From Rhodoferax sp. (GTDB taxonomy: Bacteria; Pseudomonadota; Gammaproteobacteria; Burkholderiales; Burkholderiaceae_C), in NCBI GenBank assembly GCA_024236015.1, contig JACKLK010000003.1:1-64000 (forward strand): a stretch of DNA of 64,000 nucleotides, read 5' to 3'. How positions within the stretch are numbered: position 1 is the stretch's first letter; each line of letters opens with the position of its first letter. The translations under genes and the position numbers were made by a program. Below the pieces are notes generated by a model. That model did no database searches. It was not told where the DNA came from and saw only the letters and a list, made by a program, of their open reading frames with translations. This document shows positions 52,115 to 61,195 of this stretch, piece after piece.

Positions 52115-54234
52115 CGAAACGCCGCTGGCACATGGCTGCGCTGGCGGCGCCGCAATGGCTGGCCCGCTCGATCCGCAACAAGCTGCTGGCGATCGCCCTG
52201 CTGCCGCTGCTGGTGGTGTTGCCGCTGCTGGTGGGTGCCTTGCTGGCCTGGGGCGCTGCGGCCTACGACCAGTTGCTGATCACCAAGGTGCAGTCCGACC
52301 TGGCGGTCGCGCGCGGATATTTCGGACAGGTGCTGGCCGAGGTCGGCTCCGGCACCGACGCGATCGCCGCCTCACACGAACTGCATGAATCGCTGCAGCG
52401 CGCCGACCTGCTGGCCTTGCAGGCGCAACTGGTGCGCGAACGGGCGCGGCTGGGTTTCGACTTCATCAACCTGTACGCGCCCGATGGTGCGCTGATCACC
52501 GCCAACTGGCATGCGCCGGCGGCCTTCGGGTCGCTCGCGCAGCAACGATCCGACGCCGCCGCACTGCCCGCCGACACCCGCATGAACCCGTCGCCGCGGG
52601 CCAGCGTGACCCTGCTGCAGGCCGACGCCTTGCTGGCCATGGCACCCGACCTGGCGCCGCGTATCCGGATCCCCTTGATCGCGACCCGGGGCGCGGCGCC
52701 GACCGAGCGCCAGATCGAGGATCGCGCGATGGTGCTGCTGTCGACGGTGCCGGTGCGCGGCGCCGATGGCGAGACCCTGGCGCTGCTGCGCGGGGGTGTG
52801 CTGCTGAACCAGAACCTTCCCCTGATCGACCATATCAACCGCATCGTCTACCCGAACGGATCGTTGCCGCTGGGCAGCCACGGCACGGCGACCCTGTTCA
52901 TGGACGACGTGCGCATCACCACCAACGTGCGGCTGTTCCAGGACCGGCGCGCCATCGGCACGCGGGTATCGCAGGCCGTGCGCGACGCGGTGCTCGGCCG
53001 CGGCGACACCTGGCTCGACCGGGCCTTCGTCGTCAACGACTGGTACGTCTCGGCCTACGAGCCGCTACGCGACGACGCCGGCAACCGCATCGGCATGTTG
53101 TACGTGGGTTACCTCGAGCAGCCGTTCCGCCTGGTCAAGTACACCATGCTGGGGGTCATCGTCGGGATCTTCCTGCTGGTCATGGTGCTGGCGGCGCTGT
53201 TCTCGTTGCGCTGGGCGCGCAGCATCTTCAAGCCGCTCGAGCTGATGAACCGCACCATTGCGCGTGTCGAAGCGGGCGACGCCGGCGCCCGGGTCGGACC
53301 GGTGCGGGCGCGCGACGAGGTCGGGGCTCTCGCCAGCCACCTGGACCAGCTGCTCGACGTGATCGACGACAAGACCCGCGCGCTGCAGCGCTGGGCCGAC
53401 GAGCTCGACGCCAAGGTCGTCGAACGCACCCGCGACCTCGCGGCCAGCAACGCCGCGCTGCAGCAGACCCAGCGCCAGCTGGTCAAGTCGGAAAAACTGG
53501 CCGCCATCGGCCAGATTGCCGCCAGCGTCGCGCACGAGATCAACAATCCGATCGCGGTGATCCAGGGCAACCTGGACCTGATGCGCGAGTCGCTCGGCGC
53601 GCACGCGGCGCCGGTGGACGCCGAACTGCGCCTGCTGGACCAGCAGGTCGACCGGATGCGGCTGATCGTGACCCAGTTGCTGCAATATGCCCGGCCCACC
53701 GAATACGCCGGCTACGTGGACGCCGTCGACGTGCACCAGGCGCTGGACGACGCGATGCTGCTGGTCGGCCACCTGCTGGCACATGCCCGCATCAGCGTCG
53801 AACGCCGCTCGCGCGCCGGCACCCGGGCCGGCATCAACCGGCAGGAGCTGCAGCAGGTGCTGATCAACCTGCTGACGAACGCGCTGCAGGCCATGCCCGA
53901 CGGCGGAACCTTGTGGCTGGAGACCACCGACCATGTCGACGCGCAGGGGCGCGCCGGCGTGTTGCTGCAGGTCGGCGATTCGGGCCCCGGGCTGGACGCA
54001 CAGACACGCGAGCGGCTGTTCCGGCCCTTCTTCACGACCAAGCCGGACGGCAACGGCCTGGGCTTGTGGATCAGCATCGGGCTGGTGGAGCGTTATGGCG
54101 GCAGCATCCGCGGCGAGAACTGGCGCGACCGCGGCGTGGACCGGTCGGGCGCCGTGTTCACGGTCTGGTTGCTGCGCGAGCCGGTCACGGCCCCGACGAT
54201 CGACGACGACGACGACGCCAAGGCGCCGGGCTGA
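52099..54234 (+). CDS. Sensor histidine kinase with periplasmic Cache domain
   Basis: 711 aa. Helix 1 at about 28-52, a periplasmic double-Cache-like sensor at about 55-345 (TRVSQAVRDAVLGRGDTWLDRAFVV-type region), helix 2 at 348-370 and HAMP to about 425. A coiled coil, HisKA with H479 (SVAHEINNPIAVIQG) and HATPase_c with VLINLLTNALQAMPDGG, GDSGPGLD and DGNGLGLWIS complete it. I use ATG 52099, which overlaps the regulator gene by 16 bp; GTG 52111, overlapping its stop as GTGA, or ATG 52132 are alternatives. Cache domains bind small carboxylates; formate or another C1 compound is a reasonable guess from context. The tail is acidic (DDDDDAK). Confidence 0.92.
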   Translation: MGTTVTKRRWHMAALAAPQWLARSIRNKLLAIALLPLLVVLPLLVGALLAWGAAAYDQLLITKVQSDLAVARGYFGQVLAEVGSGTDAIAASHELHESLQRADLLALQAQLVRERARLGFDFINLYAPDGALITANWHAPAAFGSLAQQRSDAAALPADTRMNPSPRASVTLLQADALLAMAPDLAPRIRIPLIATRGAAPTERQIEDRAMVLLSTVPVRGADGETLALLRGGVLLNQNLPLIDHINRIVYPNGSLPLGSHGTATLFMDDVRITTNVRLFQDRRAIGTRVSQAVRDAVLGRGDTWLDRAFVVNDWYVSAYEPLRDDAGNRIGMLYVGYLEQPFRLVKYTMLGVIVGIFLLVMVLAALFSLRWARSIFKPLELMNRTIARVEAGDAGARVGPVRARDEVGALASHLDQLLDVIDDKTRALQRWADELDAKVVERTRDLAASNAALQQTQRQLVKSEKLAAIGQIAASVAHEINNPIAVIQGNLDLMRESLGAHAAPVDAELRLLDQQVDRMRLIVTQLLQYARPTEYAGYVDAVDVHQALDDAMLLVGHLLAHARISVERRSRAGTRAGINRQELQQVLINLLTNALQAMPDGGTLWLETTDHVDAQGRAGVLLQVGDSGPGLDAQTRERLFRPFFTTKPDGNGLGLWISIGLVERYGGSIRGENWRDRGVDRSGAVFTVWLLREPVTAPTIDDDDDAKAPG

Positions 54235-54246
54235 ACCGCGGCTCCG

Positions 54247-54882
54247 TCAGGGCAACATGTCGAAACCCTGGGCCTCGACCGCCAGGAAGGCGGCCGTGAA
54301 GGTCGCCAGCGCCGCATAGAACCGGGCCTGCGGATGCGCACCGATCGCATCCACCATCTGCGGCGCCCATGGCTGGATATGGTCGGCGAAAAACGCCCGC
54401 TGCCGGGTCAGGTTGGCCACGGCCACGTCGTCGCCGGCGATCAGGTAACGCATCACCTCGCACAGGCAGGCGAAATGGTCCTCGGTCTCGGCCACCGTGT
54501 CTTCGCGCGCCAGCCCCAGCGCGTCGAGCGCGGCGCGCAGCCGGGCCAGCGGCTTTTCGTTCAGGAAGCCGCTGAGGTAATGCGAGCCGTACAGATAGAC
54601 ATCGGGCTTGGTCATGCCGCCGAACAGCGCGACGTATTCGTCGGCGATCGCCTGGTCGTCGAGCGAGCGAGCGGCACCGACCAGCGCCCGCCAGGGTTCC
54701 TCCAGGTGGCCGCCGGCCGCCGGCGCCTCGGTGACGGCGACCCGCAACCGGGCCGCCAGTTCGCTGGACGGCGGCGCGTAGAACAACTGCGCCAGCAGGC
54801 CGTAGAGCTCGGCGCGCGCCGTTTCCTCGTCCAGTGCGCTGGTGGTGGTGGGGATGGCGTCGGGCATCGGCATGGCGTTCAC
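54247..54882 (-). CDS. TorD/DmsD-family molybdoenzyme chaperone
   Basis: 211 aa, all-helical. These proteins bind the twin-arginine leader and help load cofactor into molybdoenzymes before export. Recognisable by ARAELYGLLAQLFYAPPS, DEYVALFGGMTKPDVYLYGSHYLSGFLNEKPL with the family Y-x-S-x-Y-LSG pattern, and ETEDHFACLCEVMRYLI. The frame starts at GTG 54882 with AGGG seven bases upstream; ATG 54873 three codons later is nearly as good. It is the last gene of the run that begins with fdwB and converges on the kinase gene with 12 bp between stops. It likely serves the Tat-exported enzyme. Confidence 0.88.
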   Translation of the reverse strand: MNAMPMPDAIPTTTSALDEETARAELYGLLAQLFYAPPSSELAARLRVAVTEAPAAGGHLEEPWRALVGAARSLDDQAIADEYVALFGGMTKPDVYLYGSHYLSGFLNEKPLARLRAALDALGLAREDTVAETEDHFACLCEVMRYLIAGDDVAVANLTRQRAFFADHIQPWAPQMVDAIGAHPQARFYAALATFTAAFLAVEAQGFDMLP

Positions 54883-54940
54883 GGCGCAGCCCTGTGTGCC
54901 GGATAACGCGGCGATGGCACCGCAAAAGCGTCTGGCAGGC

Positions 54941-57040
54941 TCATAGATCGGTGATCTTCACTTCGTTGGAGGCCGAGTACAGGTCGATGACCCGGCAATC
55001 GGAACACATCTTCAGCCGCTCGAGCGCCTCGCCCTGGAACATGGCATGTCCGGCCAGCTTGCCGATCATGGCCTCGACCGCCTTGAGCGTGCCGAAGGGC
55101 TTGTTGCGGCGGATGCAGGCGTACGGCTGCATCTCGTTGAGCACCACGGCCTGCTTGCGCTGTGGCGCCAGGTTCAGCCGCGGCACCAGGCTCAGGGCGT
55201 TCTCCGGGCAGGTGCCGACACACAGGCCGCATTGCACGCAGTTCTGCTCGATGAATCGCAGCTGCGGTGCGTCCGGGTTGTCCTGCAAGGCGGCCGCCGG
55301 GCAGGCGTTGACGCAACTCAGGCACATGGTGCAGCTGTTCTTGTCGATCGCCAGGGCTCCCAGCGGCGAGCCCTTGGCGGGCAGGCCGATGGCCTCGCCC
55401 TGGGGTTGCGGCGCCTGTTCGATCAGGTGCGCCAAGGCCAGCTCCAGCGTGGCCCGCTTGTCGGCCTGCACGGCGAAGCCGCCGGCGCGCGCCACGGTGC
55501 CCGCCGGTGCGGCGCGCAGGTCCCGGTCGAGCGCCTCCAGGTCGCGTGCATCGCGCACATGCAGCACGCGGAAATGCTCACCGGCATATCCGAGCCCGGT
55601 CATCACGGCCTGGGCCACCGCCAGTTGCTCCTGCAGCGCATCGCGGTACTGCGGTGCGTCTTCCTCGGTCGTCATCAGCCAGACCTGGGAGGCACCGTAC
55701 GCGATCGCGGCCAGCCACAACTCCAGCCCGACCGACGCGTCGTGCCACACGGACAGCGGCAACACCCGCGCCGGCACGCCGCGCAGGTCCGGGTCGAGCC
55801 GGGCCGCACGGCCCAGGTCGTCGAGCAGGCGGCTGGCGCCCTGCTGGTTGTGCAGCAACACCGCCGGCTGCTTGCCGCCGTTGCGCAGATAGGTCGCCAG
55901 CGCGGTCTTGAGCCGCACGCCCTGGTCGCCGGCACGCGGATAGCTGTAGCTCAGCGCACCGGTCGGACACACCGTGCTGCAGGCGCCGCATCCCACGCAC
56001 AGGTTGGCGTCGACCACGATGCGCTGGCGTCCGCGCTCGCTGCGGATCGCCGTGGCCGAACAGATGTCGACACAGGCATTGCAGCCGATGCGTTCGTTGC
56101 GGCTGTGTGCACAGAGTTTCTGCTTGTAGGCGACAAAACGCGGCTTCTCGAACTCGCCCACCAGCGCACGCAGCTGCAGCAGCGGCTGCAGGTCGCGGCC
56201 GTTCCAGTGCAGGTAACCCTGGGGCTTGGCATGCTGGGAGAACGCCGCCGTCGCGCGCAGGTCCAGCACCAGGTCGAAGGTCTCGGTCAGGGACTGCGCA
56301 TCGCGGTTGAAATCGATCGCGCCCGCGGCCGAGCAGGCCTTGACGCAGGCGCGGTGCGAACGGCACGCCGCCATGTCGATCTGGTAGTCCAGGCCGATCG
56401 CACCTTCCGGGCAGGCGGCGACACAGGCATTGCAACGGGTGCACAGGTCGAGGTCGATCGGATTGCTGCGCGACCACTGCAATTCGAAGGCGCCCAGATA
56501 GCCGCTGATCTGCTCGATGGCGCCCGCCAGCACCGGGTAACGCCGTTCCTGCGACACGTCGGCCTCACCCACGCCCAGGCTGAACACGGTGACGTCGATG
56601 TCCTCGCCCATCAGGCTGGCGGCCTGCTCGGCGGCGCCGAGCGTACCGATGATCAGCATGCGCCCCGCGCTCTTGTAGGCCACGGTGGTCACCGGCTCCG
56701 GATCGGGCAGGTGCGCCAGCGCCAGCAAGGCCGCGATCTTGGGGCCCGCCTTGGCCGCATCCTTGCTCCAGCCGCCGGTCTCGCGGATGTTGACGAAGCG
56801 GATCGGCGCCACCGGCGTGTCGACCTGCTGCGCCAGCTCCAGGAACAGGCGCTTCTCCTGGGTGCAGGCCACGACCAGTTCGTCGCCGGAGACGCCGGAC
56901 TGCGTGGCTGCGGCCAGAAAACGACCGGCCTCGCGGCGGCACAGGCTCGAATGCAGCGTCAGGCTCTCATTGAGCGAGGCACCCAGCGCGCGCGGGTCCA
57001 GCGGCATGGTCTTGTTGCAGTCGCAGATCAGGGTACTCAT
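54941..57040 (-). CDS. Multi-cluster [4Fe-4S] polyferredoxin-like protein
   Basis: 699 aa. At least six cysteine-rich sites are seen: CTRCNACVAACPEGAIG, CRSHRACVKAC, CNACVDICSATAI, CVGCGACSTVCPTGA, CTMCLSCVNACPAAAL and CVQCGLCVGTCPENAL. A terminal CSDC motif follows (LKMCSDCRVIDLY). The N terminus (MSTLICDCNKTMPLD) and the segment at 120-180 have no clusters and look like a Rossmann-like domain (MLIIGTLGAAEQAASLMGEDI). Homologues are found next to formate dehydrogenases in Betaproteobacteria and are of unknown function, often annotated as 4Fe-4S ferredoxin. ATG 57040 overlaps the DUF3306 stop (ATGA). It may carry electrons to or from the cytoplasmic enzyme, or act in cofactor insertion. Confidence 0.85.
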   Translation of the reverse strand: MSTLICDCNKTMPLDPRALGASLNESLTLHSSLCRREAGRFLAAATQSGVSGDELVVACTQEKRLFLELAQQVDTPVAPIRFVNIRETGGWSKDAAKAGPKIAALLALAHLPDPEPVTTVAYKSAGRMLIIGTLGAAEQAASLMGEDIDVTVFSLGVGEADVSQERRYPVLAGAIEQISGYLGAFELQWSRSNPIDLDLCTRCNACVAACPEGAIGLDYQIDMAACRSHRACVKACSAAGAIDFNRDAQSLTETFDLVLDLRATAAFSQHAKPQGYLHWNGRDLQPLLQLRALVGEFEKPRFVAYKQKLCAHSRNERIGCNACVDICSATAIRSERGRQRIVVDANLCVGCGACSTVCPTGALSYSYPRAGDQGVRLKTALATYLRNGGKQPAVLLHNQQGASRLLDDLGRAARLDPDLRGVPARVLPLSVWHDASVGLELWLAAIAYGASQVWLMTTEEDAPQYRDALQEQLAVAQAVMTGLGYAGEHFRVLHVRDARDLEALDRDLRAAPAGTVARAGGFAVQADKRATLELALAHLIEQAPQPQGEAIGLPAKGSPLGALAIDKNSCTMCLSCVNACPAAALQDNPDAPQLRFIEQNCVQCGLCVGTCPENALSLVPRLNLAPQRKQAVVLNEMQPYACIRRNKPFGTLKAVEAMIGKLAGHAMFQGEALERLKMCSDCRVIDLYSASNEVKITDL

Positions 57041-57654
57041 GTTCGGGGTTCCGGTTCCGTCCCATCGGGATCAGGGGTTGCGATGTCGGAGGCCTGTGAC
57101 TGCGCGCGCTGGCGCTCCGTGTCAATCGGCGCCGGGTCCCCTTCGGCCTCGGACGCCGGTTCAGGCCCGGGCCGTTGCGCCGAGGCCGGATCTCCCGGCG
57201 GCTTGTCCGATTCGTCGTCGAACAGCTTGAGGAACTGGGCACTGGCCATCTTGCGCAACAGGGCCGCCGGCAGCGGGTCGGGCAGGGAGTAGTCGTCGAT
57301 ATAGGTGTCCAGGCCGTCCATCACGTTGAAGTGCGGGTCGGAGAACAGCTTCTTCATGGCTGCGTTGCGCACCTCGGGTGCCACGGCGCGGGCCACGAAG
57401 GGCTTGAAGTCCGAGTCGGCATGCAAGGCCGCGACGTCCTGCAAGGTCGGTGGCGGCGCCTCGGTCCGCGGGGCTGCCTCGGCGCGCTCGCCCGTCGCCG
57501 GCAACGGCCGGGCTGGCACAGCCGTGTCGGCGGGCGGTCGTCCGGTGTCGGGCTGCGCCGGTGCCGGCGCCGGCTTTTCCGTCTGCACGGGCGGACGCGC
57601 GTCGCGCGCAGCGGTCTTGCGCTGCGACCAGCGGCCGAGGAAACCGTCAACCAT
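57037..57654 (-). CDS. DUF3306 protein
   Basis: 205 aa. The conserved core is N-terminal GFLGRWSQRK and a middle helical part (ADSDFKPFVARAVAPEVRNA, KKLFSDPHFNVMDGLDTYIDDYS). The rest is Pro/Glu-rich and disordered. DUF3306 always travels with DUF3305 in formate dehydrogenase regions; function unknown. ATG 57654 overlaps the DUF3305 3' end by 8 bp, and its stop overlaps the polyferredoxin start. Confidence 0.88.
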   Translation of the reverse strand: MVDGFLGRWSQRKTAARDARPPVQTEKPAPAPAQPDTGRPPADTAVPARPLPATGERAEAAPRTEAPPPTLQDVAALHADSDFKPFVARAVAPEVRNAAMKKLFSDPHFNVMDGLDTYIDDYSLPDPLPAALLRKMASAQFLKLFDDESDKPPGDPASAQRPGPEPASEAEGDPAPIDTERQRAQSQASDIATPDPDGTEPEPRT

Positions 57655-58204
57655 GGCCGCCTCCCGACTTCTTGCCGGTACTGATCGACGCGGGATTGCC
57701 GAAACGGTCGGTCAAGGAGCGGAAACTCTCCGGGCGCTTGCGGCGCCGGGGTTCTGCCACATGGAATGCATCGACGAACGCGCGCAGCCAGTCCACCACG
57801 TCGGCGGGTGCCGGCACCTGCTCCACCGTCTCCTGGGCATCGAGCCAGCGGCCGGCGTCGTGGTAACTCAGCGACACCATGCAGGGCACGGGCATCGGCG
57901 CATCGCCCCAGGCCGGGTCCTCCTGCATGCGCCACATCACGAACCAGCACGGGGCGTCGGTCGTGACATTGAGGAAATAACCCTCGGCATCGTCGCGAAA
58001 CAGCTCGACGGCGAAACCCGGATGCAGCCAGCGCTGCTGCGCGCCGTCCTGCAGCAGCAGACGCGGCCCGGCGCCGAAGGCCGGCTCGTTGTCCACCACG
58101 CTGTCGAGTTCCCAGCGCCAGGGCTGCCAACGGCTCATCGGGCCTTCGATGCGCTGGCGGCGCATGATGACGGCGACGTGACGGGTCGGGCGCAGGTGGA
58201 TCAT
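57647..58204 (-). CDS. DUF3305 protein
   Basis: 185 aa. The conserved core is VAVIMRRQRIEGPMSRWQPW with WELDSVV, LHPGFAVELFRDDAEGYFLN and TTDAPCWFVMWRMQ. No catalytic motif is visible. Partner of DUF3306 in the formate dehydrogenase island. ATG 58204 (MIHLRPTRHVAV). It follows fdwA by 51 bp and overlaps the DUF3306 start. Confidence 0.88.
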   Translation of the reverse strand: MIHLRPTRHVAVIMRRQRIEGPMSRWQPWRWELDSVVDNEPAFGAGPRLLLQDGAQQRWLHPGFAVELFRDDAEGYFLNVTTDAPCWFVMWRMQEDPAWGDAPMPVPCMVSLSYHDAGRWLDAQETVEQVPAPADVVDWLRAFVDAFHVAEPRRRKRPESFRSLTDRFGNPASISTGKKSGGGHG

Positions 58205-58255
58205 GACTCCCCGCAATGTAGCGGATCGCGCGGCCCGCCGCCGTGCAGGGTTGTA

Positions 58256-61195
58256 TCAGGCCACGGCGGCCTTGCCGTATCCGACGATGGCGTGCGGCAC
58301 GCCGCCGGCCGTCACCGCCACCGCGCAGTACTTGAACTCGGGAATCTTGCCCACCGGATCGAGCGCCGCATTCGTCAGCAGGTTGGCCGCCGCCTCGTAA
58401 TACGCGAACGGGATGAACACCGCGCCGCGCGGCGTGCCGTCGTCGCGGCGCACATGGATGGCGACCTGGCCGCGGCGCGAGCGCACCGTGATCACGTCGC
58501 CGGCGGACACGCCCAGTGCCTGCAGATCGGCGCCACACAACGAGGCGGTGGCCACCGGCTCGATCGCATCGAGCACCTCCGAGCGACGGGTCATGCTGCC
58601 GGTGTGCCAGTGTTCGAGCTGGCGCCCGGTGATGAGCACGAACGGATAGTCGGCATCGGGCCTTTCGTCGGCAGGGATGATGTCGGCCGGCACCAGCCGG
58701 ACCCGGCCGTCGGCGGTCGGGAAACGGTCGACGAAGACCGTCGGTTGACCCGGATCGCGCGCGTCCAGGCAGGGGTAGGTCACGCTGGATTCGCGCTGCA
58801 GCCGCTCCCAGCTGATGCCCGCGATCGCCGCATGCATGGCCTGGCGCATCTCCTCGTAGACGGCGGCGACACCGTGGTGTTCGCCCGCGTACTCCCAGTG
58901 CAGGCCGCCCGCGGCCTGCGGCAGGCCGGCGTCGCCGCTGCCGGCCCGTGGCGCGTGCGCGCCCAGGCGCCGGCCCAGCTGCTGGATGATCCACAGGTCG
59001 GCCCGTGCATCCCCCGGCGGATCGATGGCCTGGCGGCCCAGCTGCACCATGCGGTCGGTGTTGCTGACGGTGCCGGTCTTCTCCGGCCAGGCGGTGGCCG
59101 GCAACACGACGTCGGCCAGCCAGGCGGTCTCGGTCATGAAGATGTCCTGCACCACCAGGTGTTCCAGGCTGGCCAGCGCATGGCGCGCGTGGTTCAGGTC
59201 CGGGTCGCTCATGGCCGGGTTCTCGCCCATGATGTACATGCCGCGGATCTTGTGCGGGTCGGTGTCGGGCGCGAGCGCCTTGTGCATGATCTCGACCACG
59301 GTGTAGCCCGGCCGCTCGTCCAGTTCGCTGGCCCAGAAGTTCTCGAACCAGGCATGGGCGCCGGGCTGGTCGACCCGCTGGTAGTTCGGGAACATCATCG
59401 GGATCAGTCCGGCGTCGCTGGCGCCCTGCACGTTGTTCTGGCCGCGCAGCGGATGCAGCCCGGAGCCGGGCTTGCCGATCTGCCCGGCGACCGTGGCCAG
59501 CGCGATCAGGCAGCGCGCGTTGTCGGTGCCGTGCACGTGCTGGCTGATGCCCATGCCCCACAGGATCATCGAGCCCTTGACCGCGCCCGGCGTCGAGCCC
59601 GCGGGCCGCGCGTATTCGCGCGCCACCTCGCGCAGCGTCTGCGCGTCGATGCCGCAGATCGGCGCCATGGCCTCCGGGCTGTAGGCCTTGACGTTTTCCT
59701 TCAGCGCCTCGTAGTTGCCGGCGCGATCGCGCACGAAGGCCTGGTCGACCAGGTCCTCGTCGATGATGGTGTGGATCAGCGCATTGAGCATGGCCACGTC
59801 GGTATCGGGCTTGAACTGCAGCGTGCGCCAGGCGTGTTTGCCGAGGCCGGTGATGCGCGGGTCGGCGAGCACGATCTTGACGCCCTGGCGGGCGGCGTTC
59901 TTCATCCAGGTGGCGGCCACCGGATGGTTGCTGGTCGGGTTCGAACCGATGACCAGGATCAGGCCGGAGTGCGCGATGTCGTTGACCTGGTTGCTCACCG
60001 CCCCCGAACCCACCCCCTCGAGCAGGGCGGCGACGCTGGAGGCATGGCACAGCCGGGTGCAATGGTCGACGTTGTTCGAGCCGAAACCGGTGCGCACCAG
60101 CTTCTGGAACAGGTAGGCTTCTTCATTGCTGCCCTTGGCCGAACCGAAGCCGGCCAGCGCCTTGGCGCCGTGCCGCTCGCGCAGGTCGCGCAACCGGCCG
60201 GCAGCCAGCTCCAGCGCTTCGTCCCAGCTCGCTTCGCGGAACACCTCGTGCCAGTTCGCCGGATCGGGTGTGCGCGCCGGATCCTTGGCCACACCCGGCT
60301 TGCGGATCAGCGGCCGCGTGAGGCGCTGCTCGTGGTGGGCGTAGTCGAATCCGTAGCGGCCCTTGACGCACAGGCGGCTGTGGTTGGCGGGCCCGTCGCG
60401 TCCGTCGACGCTGACGATGCGGTTGTCCTTGACGTTGTAGGTCAACAGGCAACCGACGCCGCAGAACGGACAGACCGAATCGACCTTCTTGTCGACCTGC
60501 TGCGATCCGATCTGTGTCCTGGACATCAGCGCGCCGGTCGGGCAGGCCTGCACGCATTCGCCGCAGGCCACGCAGCTGCTCTCGCCCATGGCATCGTCCA
60601 GGTCGAACACGATGGCGCTGTGTGCGCCGCGCATCGCGTAGCCGATCACGTCGTTGACCTGCTCCTCGCGGCAGGCGCGCACGCAGCGGTTGCACTGGAT
60701 GCAGGCATCCAGGTTGACCGCCATCGCCGGATGCGACACATCGGCCCGGGGTTGTTCCCGACGCAGCGCCTGCAACGCGGGCCGGACCGTGACCTGCATG
60801 CGCGTAGCCCAGTCGCTCAGCTCGCCGTGCGGCGAGGCGCCGACGTCGTCGTTCCACTTGTAGCCCTGCTCCGGCATGTCGGACAGCAGCATCTCGAGCA
60901 CCATCTGCTGGCTCTTGACGGCGCGCGGGCTGTCGCTGCGCACCTCCATGCCGGCGGTGACGGCGCGGCAGCAACTCGGCGCCAGCGTGCGCTCGCCGGC
61001 GACCTCGACCACGCAGGCCCGGCAATTGCCGTCGGCGCGGTAACCGTCCTTGAAGCACAGCCGCGGTATCTCGACGCCCTGGCGACGGGCCGCATCGAGG
61101 ATGGTCTCGCCCTCGAACGCCCGGGCCACCTGCCCGTTGAGCTGGAAATCGATGGTTTTCAAGGTGACCTCGGCCACGGTGGCGGGCGCGTTCAT
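58256..61195 (-). CDS. fdwA: NAD-dependent formate dehydrogenase alpha subunit (FDH1/FdwA type)
   Basis: 979 aa. Catalytic subunit of the soluble, cytoplasmic formate dehydrogenase. Domains in order: [2Fe-2S] (C47, C58, C61 and C75 or C76), the NuoG-like His/Cys region, two [4Fe-4S] ferredoxin clusters (CIQCNRCVRACREEQ about 165-178, CVACGECVQACP about 208-219), the MGD domain with its own cluster (VCPFCGVGC about 241-249) and the MGD-dithiolene core with C383/H384 in HCTRLCHASSVAA. Length matches Methylorubrum FDH1 alpha (about 989 aa), a tungsten or molybdenum enzyme. It has Cys at the active site. ATG 61195 abuts the fdwB stop directly (TGA-ATG), so translation is coupled. Confidence 0.94.
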   Translation of the reverse strand: MNAPATVAEVTLKTIDFQLNGQVARAFEGETILDAARRQGVEIPRLCFKDGYRADGNCRACVVEVAGERTLAPSCCRAVTAGMEVRSDSPRAVKSQQMVLEMLLSDMPEQGYKWNDDVGASPHGELSDWATRMQVTVRPALQALRREQPRADVSHPAMAVNLDACIQCNRCVRACREEQVNDVIGYAMRGAHSAIVFDLDDAMGESSCVACGECVQACPTGALMSRTQIGSQQVDKKVDSVCPFCGVGCLLTYNVKDNRIVSVDGRDGPANHSRLCVKGRYGFDYAHHEQRLTRPLIRKPGVAKDPARTPDPANWHEVFREASWDEALELAAGRLRDLRERHGAKALAGFGSAKGSNEEAYLFQKLVRTGFGSNNVDHCTRLCHASSVAALLEGVGSGAVSNQVNDIAHSGLILVIGSNPTSNHPVAATWMKNAARQGVKIVLADPRITGLGKHAWRTLQFKPDTDVAMLNALIHTIIDEDLVDQAFVRDRAGNYEALKENVKAYSPEAMAPICGIDAQTLREVAREYARPAGSTPGAVKGSMILWGMGISQHVHGTDNARCLIALATVAGQIGKPGSGLHPLRGQNNVQGASDAGLIPMMFPNYQRVDQPGAHAWFENFWASELDERPGYTVVEIMHKALAPDTDPHKIRGMYIMGENPAMSDPDLNHARHALASLEHLVVQDIFMTETAWLADVVLPATAWPEKTGTVSNTDRMVQLGRQAIDPPGDARADLWIIQQLGRRLGAHAPRAGSGDAGLPQAAGGLHWEYAGEHHGVAAVYEEMRQAMHAAIAGISWERLQRESSVTYPCLDARDPGQPTVFVDRFPTADGRVRLVPADIIPADERPDADYPFVLITGRQLEHWHTGSMTRRSEVLDAIEPVATASLCGADLQALGVSAGDVITVRSRRGQVAIHVRRDDGTPRGAVFIPFAYYEAAANLLTNAALDPVGKIPEFKYCAVAVTAGGVPHAIVGYGKAAVA

